Source: Chromobacterium sp. IIBBL 290-4 (GTDB taxonomy: Bacteria; Pseudomonadota; Gammaproteobacteria; Burkholderiales; Chromobacteriaceae). From it: DNA of 64,000 bases. The position numbers and the translations under genes were made by a program. The notes under the pieces are model-generated. The model did not search any database, was not told the DNA's origin, and was given only the letters and a program-made list of their open reading frames with translations. Positions 29,809 through 39,069 of this stretch are shown one piece after another; position 1 is the first letter of the stretch; every line of letters begins with the position of its first letter. The DNA lies in assembly GCF_024207115.1 (NCBI RefSeq), contig NZ_CP100128.1:1178001-1242000 (forward strand). The letters run 5' to 3'.

Positions 29809-30717
29809 ATGGATTTCGCCAACACCCCCAGCTTTTTCCGCTCCGGGCCGCCGCCGGCCGCCCGTCTGGCGATGAGCGTCGTCGCGTCGATCGCGCTCTT
29901 GATCGGCGATAGCCGCTATGGCCTGATGGAGCAAGCCCGCGAGGCCTTGTCGCTGGCGCTGTACCCGGTGCAGCGCGCGGTCAATCTGCCGGCCCAGGCG
30001 GTGCGCCACGCCGGCGACTACCTGATCTCGCAGACCGAGCTGAAACAGGAAAACACCCAGTTGCGCGAGAAGCAGCTGCAGATGTCCGCCCAATTGGCGC
30101 GGCTGCAGACGCTGGAGCGCGAGCTGAACGAATTGCGCCAGCTGAACGCCATCCGCGCGCAGCGCGACGACTCGGCCCAGATCGCCGAGACGCTGTACAC
30201 CGGCCGCGACCCCTTCTCCTACAAGATCATCATCGACAAGGGCGCCGACGCCAAACTGCTGGCCGGCCAGCCGGTGATCGACGCGCACGGCCTGCTGGGC
30301 CAGGTGACGCGCGTGCAGCCGCTGACCGCGGAAGTGTCGCTGATCATCGACAAGAACCAGATGGTGCCGGTGATGGTGGAGCGCACCGGCGAGCGCGCCA
30401 TCCTGTACGGCTATGGCGGCGGCGTGGAGCTGCGCTATCTGCCGCAGAGCTCGGACGTGAAGGAAAAGGACCGCATCGTCACCTCCGGCCTGGACGGCCT
30501 GTTCCCGGAAGGCATTCCGGTGGCGACCGTCAGCCGAGTGGAACGCAATGCCGGCGCCGCCTTCACCCGCGTTTACACCCAGCCGCTGGCCGGCGTGCAG
30601 CAAACCCGTTACGTGCTGGCGCTGCAAGCCAAGCAAACGCCGGCCCGCCCGGCCGAGCCGCCGGCGCCGCCGGAGAAGAAGACCAAGGGCGGCAAGAAGG
30701 CCGCCGACGAGGAGTAA
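29809..30717 (+). CDS. mreC: rod-shape protein MreC
   Basis: Bitopic elongasome protein whose periplasmic beta domain activates PBP2/RodA. The 302-residue sequence has a cytoplasmic start (FFRSGPPPAARL), one membrane helix (AMSVVASIALLIGDSRYG), a coiled coil (LKQENTQLREKQLQMSAQLARLQ in pieces), and the MreC domain (DPFSYKIIIDKGADAKL, GQPVIDAHGLLGQVTRV). The tail is Pro/Lys-rich. The start matches the family but has no Shine-Dalgarno; the preceding ten-base-pair stem occupies that place. Confidence 0.95.
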   Translation: MDFANTPSFFRSGPPPAARLAMSVVASIALLIGDSRYGLMEQAREALSLALYPVQRAVNLPAQAVRHAGDYLISQTELKQENTQLREKQLQMSAQLARLQTLERELNELRQLNAIRAQRDDSAQIAETLYTGRDPFSYKIIIDKGADAKLLAGQPVIDAHGLLGQVTRVQPLTAEVSLIIDKNQMVPVMVERTGERAILYGYGGGVELRYLPQSSDVKEKDRIVTSGLDGLFPEGIPVATVSRVERNAGAAFTRVYTQPLAGVQQTRYVLALQAKQTPARPAEPPAPPEKKTKGGKKAADEE

Positions 30718-30723
30718 GGCCCG

Positions 30724-31227
30724 ATGTCGTTGGACCGCCCCAAGGAATTGCTCAAGCCGGTCAAGCGCCGCTTCATCTTCCTGACTTTCGTCATCGCCGT
30801 GCTGATCGAGCTGGTGCCGCTGCCGCACGGCAGCACGCGCTGGCTGCCGGATTTCATCGGCCTGTTGATCCTGTACTGGGTGATCAACCAGCCGCGCCGC
30901 GTCAATATCGGCGTGGCCTTTCTGATGGGCATCGTCGCCGACGTGTCCACCGCCGGCCTGTTCGGCCAGCACGCCCTGGCCTACTCCGCCACCGCCTTCC
31001 TGGCCTTGAGCCGCCAGCGCCAGCTGGTGATGTTCAATCTGGGCCAGCAGGCGCTGGTGGTGCTGGGTCTGATGACCATGAACCAATTCATCATGGTGGT
31101 GGTGCGGATGCTGACCGGATCGGCCTTCGTCGGCTGGAGCTATTTCCTGCCGCCGCTGATCGGCGCGCTGCTGTGGCCGCTGCTGACCAAGCTGATGTTG
31201 ATTCCTTACCGCCACCATTCTGCATGA
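30724..31227 (+). CDS. mreD: rod-shape membrane protein MreD
   Basis: A 167-residue polytopic inner-membrane protein with about five helices (FVIAVLIELVPLP, FIGLLILYWVINQP, VGVAFLMGIVADVSTAGLFG in pieces) typical of MreD, part of the elongasome. Starts six bases after mreC and precedes mrdA by 14 bases, supporting one operon. Confidence 0.93.
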   Translation: MSLDRPKELLKPVKRRFIFLTFVIAVLIELVPLPHGSTRWLPDFIGLLILYWVINQPRRVNIGVAFLMGIVADVSTAGLFGQHALAYSATAFLALSRQRQLVMFNLGQQALVVLGLMTMNQFIMVVVRMLTGSAFVGWSYFLPPLIGALLWPLLTKLMLIPYRHHSA

Positions 31228-31241
31228 AGCCCGACTGATCC

Positions 31242-33200
31242 ATGCGCCGCCCCAATCGCTTCAAAAACCCGCAGAACGACGAAGAACAGTTCGAGCTGCG
31301 GCTGATCATCGCCTACGGCCTGATCATTCTCTTGTTTCTCACCCTGCTGGCCCGCTTCGTCTGGCTGCAGGTGCTGCAACACGACCACTTTTCCACGCTG
31401 GCGCAGAACAACCGCATTTCGCTGGTGCCCATCCTGCCCAACCGCGGCCTGATCCTGGACCGCAACGGCATCGTGCTGGCGCAAAACTACTCCGCCTACA
31501 CCCTGGAGCTGACCCCGAGCAAGATTCCCGACCTCGCCGCCACCATCGCCAAGCTGAAAACGCTGGCCGACGTGACCCCGCGCGACGAGAAGCTGTTCAA
31601 GAAACTGCTGGGCGATAGCAAGAACTTCGAGGCGGTGCCGCTGAAAGTGAAGCTGACCGACCAAGAGGCCGCCCGCGTCGCCGCCAATGCCTGGCAACTG
31701 CCCGGCGTGGAAGTGAAGGCCCGGCTGTTCCGCGACTATCCGTATAAAGAAATGACCAGCCATGTGCTGGGCTATATCGGCCGCATCAACCAGAAAGACA
31801 AAGAGCGGCTGGACGACGAGGACAAGACCACCAATTACAAGGGCACCAACTACATCGGCAAAACCGGCCTGGAAGCGGTGTACGAGGACGATCTGCACGG
31901 CCAGGTGGGCTTCGAAGAGGTGGAAACCGACTCCGGCGGCCGCGCCGTGCGCAGCCTGCGCCGCACTCCGCCGGTCAACGGCAATACGCTGAAGCTGGCG
32001 CTGGACATCCGCCTGCAGGAAATGGCCGACAAGCTGTTCGGCCAGCGCCGCGGCGCGCTGGTGGCCATCGACCCCAGCACCGGCGGCGTGCTGGCCTTCC
32101 TGTCCAAGCCGGGCTTCGATCCCAGCCTGTTCATCGACGGCATCGACAGCCAAACCTGGAGCGCGCTCAACACCGACTGGCAAAAGCCGCTGATCAACCG
32201 CGCGCTGCGCGGCACCTACCCGCCCGGCTCCACCTTCAAGCCCTTCATGGCGATGGCGGCGCTGATGACGCACAGCATAGGCCTTCGCGACATCCGTCCG
32301 GCGCCGGGCTACTTCACGCTGCCAGGCTCCAGCCACCAGTTCCGCGACAGCAAGAAGCAGGGCAACGGCATGGTGAACCTGCAGCGCGCCATCACCGTCT
32401 CCAGCGATACCTTCTTCTACAAGCTGGCCTGGGACATGGGCATAGACAAGATCCACCCGGTGGTCGGCTCCTTCGGACTGGGCAGCAAGACCGGCATCGA
32501 CCTGGACGGCGAAGCCAGCGGCATACTGCCGTCCAAGGAGTGGAAGGAAAAACGCTTCGCCCGCTACAAGCCCGAGGTGAGGCGCTGGTATCCGGCCGAT
32601 GTGGTCAGCGTCGGCATCGGCCAGGGCTTCAATGCCTATACGCCGCTGCAGATGGCCAATGCCACCGCCATCATGGCCAATAACGGCCAAGTGTTCAAAC
32701 CCCACTTGGTGCAGCAAATCGTCGACTCCAAAAGCGGCGAGGCGCGTCTGATCGAACCCAAGCCGGTCAGACAACTGCCCTACCCGCAGGAGTACTTCGA
32801 CTACATCAAGGAAGGCATGCACGGGGTGATGATCTCCGGCACCGGCGCCCGCGTCGGCGTCGGTCTGCAGTATTCGATGGCGGGCAAGACCGGCACCGCG
32901 CAGGTGGTGGCGATCAAGCAAGGCGCCAAGTACAACGCCGCCGCGCTGGCCGAACAATACCGCGACCACAGCTGGTTCATCGCCTTCGCCCCAGTGGAGA
33001 AGCCCAAAATCGCCGTGGCCATCATCGTCGAGAACGCCGGCTTCGGCGCCGCCGCCGCCGCGCCGGTGGCGCGCGGCCTGTTCGACTTCTATCTGCTGGG
33101 CAAGGTGCCCAAGGACCTGGACGGACTGCTGAAAACCGTGCCGCAGGAAAACGGCGACGCCGCCGCGACCGGAGAGCAAAATGAAAACGCCGCTGATTAA
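31242..33200 (+). CDS. mrdA: penicillin-binding protein 2
   Basis: Elongasome transpeptidase. The 652-residue protein has one N-terminal membrane helix (LIIAYGLIILLFLTLLARFVWL in part), the PBP dimerisation domain (RGLILDRNGIVLAQNYSAY), and a transpeptidase domain with SxxK in PPGSTFKPFMAM, SSD in VSSDTFFYKLAW, and KTGT in AGKTGTAQVV. It overlaps the rodA start by 20 bases, showing coupling with its SEDS partner. Confidence 0.97.
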   Translation: MRRPNRFKNPQNDEEQFELRLIIAYGLIILLFLTLLARFVWLQVLQHDHFSTLAQNNRISLVPILPNRGLILDRNGIVLAQNYSAYTLELTPSKIPDLAATIAKLKTLADVTPRDEKLFKKLLGDSKNFEAVPLKVKLTDQEAARVAANAWQLPGVEVKARLFRDYPYKEMTSHVLGYIGRINQKDKERLDDEDKTTNYKGTNYIGKTGLEAVYEDDLHGQVGFEEVETDSGGRAVRSLRRTPPVNGNTLKLALDIRLQEMADKLFGQRRGALVAIDPSTGGVLAFLSKPGFDPSLFIDGIDSQTWSALNTDWQKPLINRALRGTYPPGSTFKPFMAMAALMTHSIGLRDIRPAPGYFTLPGSSHQFRDSKKQGNGMVNLQRAITVSSDTFFYKLAWDMGIDKIHPVVGSFGLGSKTGIDLDGEASGILPSKEWKEKRFARYKPEVRRWYPADVVSVGIGQGFNAYTPLQMANATAIMANNGQVFKPHLVQQIVDSKSGEARLIEPKPVRQLPYPQEYFDYIKEGMHGVMISGTGARVGVGLQYSMAGKTGTAQVVAIKQGAKYNAAALAEQYRDHSWFIAFAPVEKPKIAVAIIVENAGFGAAAAAPVARGLFDFYLLGKVPKDLDGLLKTVPQENGDAAATGEQNENAAD

Positions 33201-34278
33201 GCTGATCTGGCAGCGGATCAAGGAGCCGCTGGACGGCTGGCTGATGCTGTTCCTCGGCTTGATCTTCGCGGTCAGCATGGTGCTGCTGTACTCCGCCAAC
33301 AACCAGTCTTTCGACAAGATAGACAACAAGCTGATTTACACCATGATGGCGCTGACGGTGATGTGGCTGATCGCGCGGATGCGGCCGCAAAGCGTGATGA
33401 ATTTCGCGCCGCCGATCTACGTCATCGGCGTGCTGCTGTTGATCGCCGTCCATTTCAAGGGCATCACCGTCAACGGCTCCACCCGCTGGCTGAGCCTAGG
33501 CGTCACCCGGATACAGCCTTCGGAAATCCTCAAGATCGCGCTGCCGATGATGCTGGCCTGGTTCTTCCAGAAGTACGAGCTGTCGCTGCGCTGGTGGCAT
33601 TATCTGGTGGCCGCCGGCCTGATGCTGGTGCCGGTGGCGCTGGTGCTGAAACAGCCCGACCTCGGCACCGCGCTGCTGATCGCCGCCGCCGGCTTCTTCG
33701 TGCTGTTCTTCGCCGGCCTGCCATGGAAGGTGATTTTCAGCGGCATCGTGCTGGCCGGCGCCAGCATGCCCCTGGTGTGGAACCATCTGCACGACTACCA
33801 GCGCAAACGGGTGCTGACGCTGATCGACCCCACCACCGACCCGCTGGGCACCGGCTACCACATCATCCAGTCGATGATCGCCATCGGCTCCGGCGGCCCC
33901 TGGGGCAAGGGCTGGCTCAACGGCACCCAGACTCACCTCGACTATATCCCTGAGCGCACCACCGACTTTATCTTCGCGGTGTATTCCGAGGAGTTCGGCC
34001 TGATCGGCAATCTGGTGCTGCTGGTGCTGTATCTGCTGGTGATCAGCCGCGCGCTGATGATCACCGCCAGCGCCCAAACGCTGTACGGCCGGCTGATGGC
34101 CGCTTCCATCACCATGTCCTTCTTCGTCTACGCCTTCGTCAATATGGGCATGGTGTCCGGCATCCTGCCGGTAGTCGGCGTGCCGCTGCCCTTCATGTCC
34201 TACGGCGGCACCGCCACCGTGACGCTGTTCATCGGCATGGGCATGCTGATGGGCATCAGCAATCTGCGCCGCAATTGA
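33181..34278 (+). CDS. rodA: SEDS glycosyltransferase RodA
   Basis: Peptidoglycan polymerase of the elongasome, partner of PBP2. The 365-residue polytopic protein shows SEDS marks: STRWLSLGVTRIQPSEILK, LKQPDLGTALLIAAAGFFVL, the GPWGKGWLNGTQTHLDYIPERTTDFIF block (in pieces) and the terminal LPFMSYGGTATVTL. Starts inside the end of mrdA and is followed by a terminator. Confidence 0.97.
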   Translation: MKTPLIKLIWQRIKEPLDGWLMLFLGLIFAVSMVLLYSANNQSFDKIDNKLIYTMMALTVMWLIARMRPQSVMNFAPPIYVIGVLLLIAVHFKGITVNGSTRWLSLGVTRIQPSEILKIALPMMLAWFFQKYELSLRWWHYLVAAGLMLVPVALVLKQPDLGTALLIAAAGFFVLFFAGLPWKVIFSGIVLAGASMPLVWNHLHDYQRKRVLTLIDPTTDPLGTGYHIIQSMIAIGSGGPWGKGWLNGTQTHLDYIPERTTDFIFAVYSEEFGLIGNLVLLVLYLLVISRALMITASAQTLYGRLMAASITMSFFVYAFVNMGMVSGILPVVGVPLPFMSYGGTATVTLFIGMGMLMGISNLRRN

Positions 34279-34286
34279 CCCTCCCC

Positions 34287-34314
34287 GCCCGGCCATCCCG
34301 CTGGGCCTTCTTTT
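34287..34314 (+). terminator. terminator downstream of rodA
   Basis: GCCCGGC (34287-34293) pairs with GCTGGGC (34300-34306, one G-T pair) around CATCCC, followed by CTTCTTTT. Placed nine bases after the rodA stop. Confidence 0.65.
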
Positions 34315-34391
34315 CAAGACCGGAACCCCGGCGCGCCGCAGCGATCTATCCTTTTTGTCTGCAATCCACAATTATACCTATGTCATTTTAT

Positions 34392-34405
34392 TGTCATTCA
34401 TGACA
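34392..34405. promoter_or_regulatory. TGTCAT/ATGACA palindrome upstream of the M16 peptidase
   Basis: A 14-base inverted repeat TGTCAT-TC-ATGACA within an AT-rich stretch 84 bases before the M16 peptidase start; another TGTCAT lies just upstream. Looks like a transcription-factor site, regulator unknown. Confidence 0.35.
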
Positions 34406-34488
34406 TGATATGGCTGAATGTTAGACCTATCAGCCGACCTGGATCGCCGGCCTGCAATAATCTGTCTGCCATGGACAGCGGAGAATCT

Positions 34489-37251
34489 ATGCGCATCAAA
34501 CACCTTGCCCTAGCCATCGCCCTAAGCATCGCCCCTGCCGCGGCCGTGTGGGCCGACGCCGCCCCGGTCGCCGCCGCTCAAGCCACGCTGTCGCCTTACG
34601 CCGTTGTGGAAGGCATCAGCGAATACCGGCTCGCCAATGGCCTGCGCGTGCTGCTGGCGCCCGACGCCTCCAAACCGGTCGCCACGATCAATCTCACCTA
34701 TCTGGTCGGCAGCCGCCACGAAAGCTACGGCGAAACCGGCATGGCTCACTTGCTGGAACACATGATGTTCAAGGGGACCGGCCAGATCGCCAATGTGATG
34801 GACGAGCTGTCTCGCCGCGGCTTCCAAAGCAATGCCAGCACCGCGCAGGACCGCACCAACTATTACGAATCCTTCCCGGCCGGCGAAGAAAACCTGGCCT
34901 GGGCGCTCGGCATGGAAGCCGACCGCATGGTCAACAGCCGCATCGACCAGGCGGACTTCGACAAGGAATTTTCCGTCGTCCGCAATGAGATGGAAAAAGG
35001 CGAAAGCGACCCCTTCCGCACCTTGTGGAAGCAGCTGACCGCCGCCAGTTTCGACTGGCACAACTATGGCCACAACACCATAGGCGCGCGCTCCGACGTG
35101 GAGAAGGTGAAGATGGAAAATCTGCGCGCCTTCTACCGCAAGTATTATCAGCCGGACAACGCGGTGCTGGTGATAGGCGGCAAGTTCGATCCCGCCCAGG
35201 CGCTGGCGCTGGCGCAAAACACGCTGGGCAAGCTGCCCAAACCGCAGCGCCAGCTGGTTCCCACCTGGACCGTGGAGCCGCAGCGCGACGGCGAACGCCA
35301 GATCACCGTGCGCCGCGTCGGCGACACCCACATGCTGGCCGCGCTGTATCACGCTTCATCCGGCAGCCACCCGGACTGGGCCGGTCTGGAAATGCTGGAC
35401 GCGATTCTGACCGACAACCCCAATGGCCGGCTGTATAAAAGCCTGGTCAATCGCAAGCTGGCGGTTGGCGTCTGGCCCGTCAGCATGGGCTTGGCCGAAC
35501 CCGGCTACGTATCTTATTGGCTGAAGCTGTCCAAGGAGCAGAACAGCGAGCCGGCGCGCAAAGCCTTGCTGGGCACCTTGGAAGACTTCAAGCGCCACCC
35601 GGTGACGCAACAAGAGCTGGACCGCGCCAGAAGCGCCTGGCTCAGCGACTTCAGCCAGACGGCGGCCGATTCGCAATCGCTGACCTTGGCCTTGACCGAA
35701 GCCATCGCCCAGGGCGACTGGCGCTTGTTCTTCCTGCAGCGCGACCGCATCGAGGCGCTGCAGCCCGCCGATGTGCAGCGCGTGGCGGAAAACTACCTGA
35801 AAGCCAGCAATCGCACGCTGGGCGAGTACTTGCCGACGGCCAAGCCCGACCGCAGCGCGATTCCGGACACGCCGGACGTGGCCAAGATGGTGGAAGGCTA
35901 TCAAGGCAAAGCCCAGCTCAGCCAGGGCGAAAACTTCGACCCCAGCCCCGCCAACATCGATCAGCGCACCGAGCGCGCGACGCTGCCCAATGGCGCCAAG
36001 CTGGCGCTGCTGCCCAAGAAAACCCGCGGCAATACCATCAGCGGCTATTTCGCCTTCCAGTTCGGCAATGCCGCCAACCTGGCCGGAAAAGCCACGATCA
36101 GCCAGCTGACCTCGGCCATGCTGCTGCGCGGCGCCGGCAAGCTCAGCGCCAGCGAAATCTCCAGCCGCATCGATCAGCTCAAAGCCTCGCTGCAGATCAG
36201 CGGCAGCGGCCAGAATCTGCGCGTGGGCTTCAGCGTCCAGCGCGAGCAATTGCCCGCGCTCTTGGCTTTGATCGGCGACGCGCTGAAATCTCCCACCTTC
36301 CCGGCCGATGAGTTCGCCAAGCTGAAACTGGCCAGCCAGAGCAATATAGACAGCCTGCGCAACAATCCGCAGTCGCAGGCCTACCAGTCCATCGCCAAGC
36401 GCATGGACCCTTACCCTGCCGGCGACATCCGCCATTTCGCCACGCTGGATGAGCAAAGCGCCGCGCTGAAGGCCGCGACGCTGGAACAGCTCAAAGCGTT
36501 CCAGCGCGAGTTCTACGGGGCCGGCCACGCGCAGTTCGCCCTGGTTGGCGACTTTGACGCCGCGGCGGTCAAGCGCCAGCTTGGCGAACTATTCGGCGAC
36601 TGGAATAGCCGCCAGGCCTACAGCCGCCTGGAGGAGAAACAGCGCGCGGACCAGGCCGGCAGCGAGCAACTGCAATTGGCGGACCAGGCCAACGCCGTCT
36701 ATTTCGCCGCCCTGCCGCTGGCGCTGCAAGACGATTCGCCGGACTATCCCGCCCTTCTGGTCGCCAACCGCATTCTGGGCGGCGAAACCAAATCGCGGCT
36801 GTTCCAGCGCCTGCGCCAGCAAGACGGGCTCAGCTACCATGCCGGCAGCGACCTGATGGTGGATAGCTTCGCGCCGGTGTCGCAATGGATACTGTCCGCC
36901 ATCTACGCGCCTCAAAACCTGGCCAAGATCAAGACCGGCGTCAGCGAAGAGCTGGCCCGGCTGCTGAAGGACGGCGTGACTGCGGAAGAAGTGGCGGATG
37001 CCAAGCATTCCTTGCAGCAAGCCCGGCAGCTGGCGCGCGCGCAGGACGATACGCTCAGCAGCGCACTGGCCGGCCAGCTGGAGCGCGGCCGCACCATGGC
37101 CTTCAGCGCCGGCCTTGAGCGCCAGATAGAGGCGCTGACGACGGAACAGGTCAACGCCGCCTTGCGACGCTATCTGCAACCGTCGCAGCTGGTGGAAGCC
37201 TATGCCGGCGACTTCGCCGCCACCGCCAAAACCGCCAAGTCCGGCTCCTAA
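34489..37251 (+). CDS. M16 family zinc metallopeptidase, two fused halves
   Basis: A 920-residue secreted insulinase-type peptidase. A signal peptide (LALAIALSIAPAAAVWADA) is followed by an N-terminal M16 domain with the inverted zinc motif HLLEH at residues 87-91 and the downstream glutamate in VVRNEMEKGE, then a second M16 half from about residue 500 (RATLPNGAKLALLPKK) that lacks HxxEH, as usual for the non-catalytic partner domain. It resembles periplasmic peptidases of the pitrilysin group. ATG at 34489 has GGAG a few bases upstream; the open frame extends earlier but encodes no signal peptide. Substrate unknown. Stands alone between two terminators. Confidence 0.93.
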   Translation: MRIKHLALAIALSIAPAAAVWADAAPVAAAQATLSPYAVVEGISEYRLANGLRVLLAPDASKPVATINLTYLVGSRHESYGETGMAHLLEHMMFKGTGQIANVMDELSRRGFQSNASTAQDRTNYYESFPAGEENLAWALGMEADRMVNSRIDQADFDKEFSVVRNEMEKGESDPFRTLWKQLTAASFDWHNYGHNTIGARSDVEKVKMENLRAFYRKYYQPDNAVLVIGGKFDPAQALALAQNTLGKLPKPQRQLVPTWTVEPQRDGERQITVRRVGDTHMLAALYHASSGSHPDWAGLEMLDAILTDNPNGRLYKSLVNRKLAVGVWPVSMGLAEPGYVSYWLKLSKEQNSEPARKALLGTLEDFKRHPVTQQELDRARSAWLSDFSQTAADSQSLTLALTEAIAQGDWRLFFLQRDRIEALQPADVQRVAENYLKASNRTLGEYLPTAKPDRSAIPDTPDVAKMVEGYQGKAQLSQGENFDPSPANIDQRTERATLPNGAKLALLPKKTRGNTISGYFAFQFGNAANLAGKATISQLTSAMLLRGAGKLSASEISSRIDQLKASLQISGSGQNLRVGFSVQREQLPALLALIGDALKSPTFPADEFAKLKLASQSNIDSLRNNPQSQAYQSIAKRMDPYPAGDIRHFATLDEQSAALKAATLEQLKAFQREFYGAGHAQFALVGDFDAAAVKRQLGELFGDWNSRQAYSRLEEKQRADQAGSEQLQLADQANAVYFAALPLALQDDSPDYPALLVANRILGGETKSRLFQRLRQQDGLSYHAGSDLMVDSFAPVSQWILSAIYAPQNLAKIKTGVSEELARLLKDGVTAEEVADAKHSLQQARQLARAQDDTLSSALAGQLERGRTMAFSAGLERQIEALTTEQVNAALRRYLQPSQLVEAYAGDFAATAKTAKSGS

Positions 37252-37282
37252 GGCGGATGCCCCGCCAGCGGGGTGATCCGCC
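37252..37282. terminator. strong hairpin between convergent M16 peptidase and dinB
   Basis: GGCGGAT (37252-37258) pairs with ATCCGCC (37276-37282), and inside it CCCCGC pairs with GCGGGG, giving a near-continuous 13-base-pair stem immediately after the peptidase stop. No T-run on either strand; probably a bidirectional termination or stability hairpin. Confidence 0.45.
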
Positions 37283-37290
37283 ATGCCCCC

Positions 37291-38436
37291 TCAGCCATCC
37301 AACGGAGGGGCAACCGCCTCGCTGCCGACGTCTGAGGCCTGATCTGGCGAGGCGTCGGGAAAAGGCCGGCCATGCCGGTCAAACAATCGCAGCTGGCGCG
37401 GCAAGTCCTGCTCGTCCGCCAGCTTCACCCCCACCCCCAGCAAACGCACCGGCCGGCCGCCGCGGGCATGGCCGGTGCGCAACAGCTGGCCGAACGTCGC
37501 CATCGACAGCGCGAACCCTGTCTGCTCCACCGTGGTTTGGCTGAAATCGTCGAACTTCAGTTTGACGGACAAACCCTTGAACTCCGGATTGCCGTTGCGC
37601 GCCAGCCGGGCCTGCAATCTGTCGGCCAGTTCCGGCAGCTTGGCCAGGCAACTCTGCAGATCCGGCAAATCCTGAGCATAGGTTTCTTCCACGCTGATGG
37701 ACTTGCGGCTGCGGTCCGGCGATACCGGCCGCTCGTCGCGGCCCAGGGCCATCGCCAGCAATTGCTCGCCGAATCGGCCGAAATGGCGGAACAGATCGGC
37801 GGCGGGCCAGCGCCGCAAATCGCCGCAGCTGTGGATGCCCAGCTTGTGCAGGCGCTCCGCCGTCACCCGCCCCACGCCGTGCACTTTCTCCACCGGCAAG
37901 GCGGCGACAAAGGCATCCACGTCGCGCGGCCGCACCAGAAACTGGCCGTCGGGCTTGTTCCAGTCGCTGGCCACCTTGGCCAGGAATTTGTTCGGAGCGA
38001 TGCCGGCCGAGGCGGTGATGCCCACTTCGTCGCGGATCTGGCGGCGGATGGCTTCCGCCATCAGCGTGGCGCTGCCCTGCTCGTGCGGCTGGCCGGTCAC
38101 ATCCAGATAAGCCTCGTCCAAGGACAAGGGTTCGATCAGTTCGGTATAGCGCAGGTAAATGGCCATGATCTGCTGGCTGGCCAGCCGGTAGCGCGCCATG
38201 TCCGGCGGCAAGATCACCAGCTCAGGGCATAGCCGCAGCGCGCGCGCCGACGACATCGCCGAATGCACGCCGAAACGGCGGGCCACATAATTGCAGGTGG
38301 CGATGACCCCGCGCGTTTCCGGCCGCCCGCCAACGGCCAACGGGAGCTCGCGCAGGCTGGGGTCGTCGCGCATCTCGATGGCGGCGTAGAAGCAGTCGCA
38401 ATCGACATGGATGATTTTGCGCTGCGGGGCGTTCAT
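37291..38436 (-). CDS. dinB: DNA polymerase IV
   Basis: Y-family translesion polymerase. The 381-residue protein has the metal-binding HVDCDCFYAAIEMRD, the catalytic PLSLDEAYLDVT, the helix-hairpin-helix GVGRVTAERLHKLGI, and near the C-terminus a QLRLF pentapeptide matching the beta-clamp binding motif, followed by a 25-residue low-complexity tail. It starts 11 bases after the stop of a SelW-like gene and is probably cotranscribed. No LexA box was recognised upstream. Confidence 0.96.
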   Translation of the reverse strand: MNAPQRKIIHVDCDCFYAAIEMRDDPSLRELPLAVGGRPETRGVIATCNYVARRFGVHSAMSSARALRLCPELVILPPDMARYRLASQQIMAIYLRYTELIEPLSLDEAYLDVTGQPHEQGSATLMAEAIRRQIRDEVGITASAGIAPNKFLAKVASDWNKPDGQFLVRPRDVDAFVAALPVEKVHGVGRVTAERLHKLGIHSCGDLRRWPAADLFRHFGRFGEQLLAMALGRDERPVSPDRSRKSISVEETYAQDLPDLQSCLAKLPELADRLQARLARNGNPEFKGLSVKLKFDDFSQTTVEQTGFALSMATFGQLLRTGHARGGRPVRLLGVGVKLADEQDLPRQLRLFDRHGRPFPDASPDQASDVGSEAVAPPLDG

Positions 38437-38447
38437 CGCGGCGTCGC

Positions 38448-38747
38448 TCAGGCGGGGCGGTCGCTATGCCCCAGCGGCTTGTCCGGCGCGATGCGGTCGC
38501 GCAAGCGCTGTTTCAGCAGCTTCAACTCGGGAAAGCCATCATCGCGTTTACGATCCCACAGCAGCTCGCCATCGACCTCGACGCGGAAGACGCCGCCGCT
38601 GCCGGGACGCAACGCCACTTCGGACAATTCTTTTTCAAAGGTGGTCAGCAGCTCTTGGGCGAGCCAGCCGGCGCGCAGCAGCCAGCGGCAGCCGGTGCAA
38701 TAGTGGATGACGACGCGGGGCAAAACGGAGGCGGCGGAAGCGGTCAT
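38448..38747 (-). CDS. SelW/Rdx-family thioredoxin-like protein
   Basis: A 99-residue protein of the SelT/SelW/SelH (Rdx) family. The CxxC redox motif is present as C17-TG-C20 in HYCTGCRWLLRAGWLAQELL, with ordinary cysteines rather than selenocysteine, followed by the family's GGVFRVEVDGELLWDRK beta segment and the FPELKLLKQRLRD helix. Probably a cytosolic thiol-disulfide protein; partner unknown. Upstream of and co-oriented with dinB. Confidence 0.85.
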   Translation of the reverse strand: MTASAASVLPRVVIHYCTGCRWLLRAGWLAQELLTTFEKELSEVALRPGSGGVFRVEVDGELLWDRKRDDGFPELKLLKQRLRDRIAPDKPLGHSDRPA

Positions 38748-39069
38748 GCGGAGGGAATGGACAGAAGGAACAAGACTCTAGCATAACGCATAAAAGTGCC
38801 GCCGGGCCCCCTGTCTGTAGTTTGTATCGAACGCGATAAGCGTCCGCTCCTCCATCTCTCTTTATATTTGGCAGACTTGGCGCAAAACCGGTTTGCGGGG
38901 GCCGGCGGCGGGCATGACGTCTTGTTCAAAGCTCATTACGGGAGCCAGTTTGCCCAGCGAAAATCCGCCTGTAAAGCGCCTTCGTCGTTGCTGCAAAGCA
39001 CCATGTAACTTCGGCGCAACGCGGTTTCGCATTGCGCCGAAGCTTGGGAAAACAGATATAAATCAGTGA
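38748..39069. other. 322-base intergenic region with a strong hairpin
   Basis: No convincing gene on either strand. It contains a perfect 11-base-pair hairpin CTTCGGCGCAA (39009-39019) with TTGCGCCGAAG (39032-39042), close to the 3' end of the copper chaperone gene, where it could end that minus-strand transcript although no T-run follows. The remaining 240 bases have mixed composition and could hold a promoter for the SelW-dinB pair or a small RNA; neither is provable here. Confidence 0.4.

Noticed and set aside
31206..33329. A 707-codon antisense frame over mrdA
   Set aside because: Same shadow effect; the sense strand encodes an intact PBP2 with all catalytic motifs.
38448..38747. Selenoprotein SelW
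   Set aside because: Both motif positions are ordinary cysteines, with no in-frame UGA.
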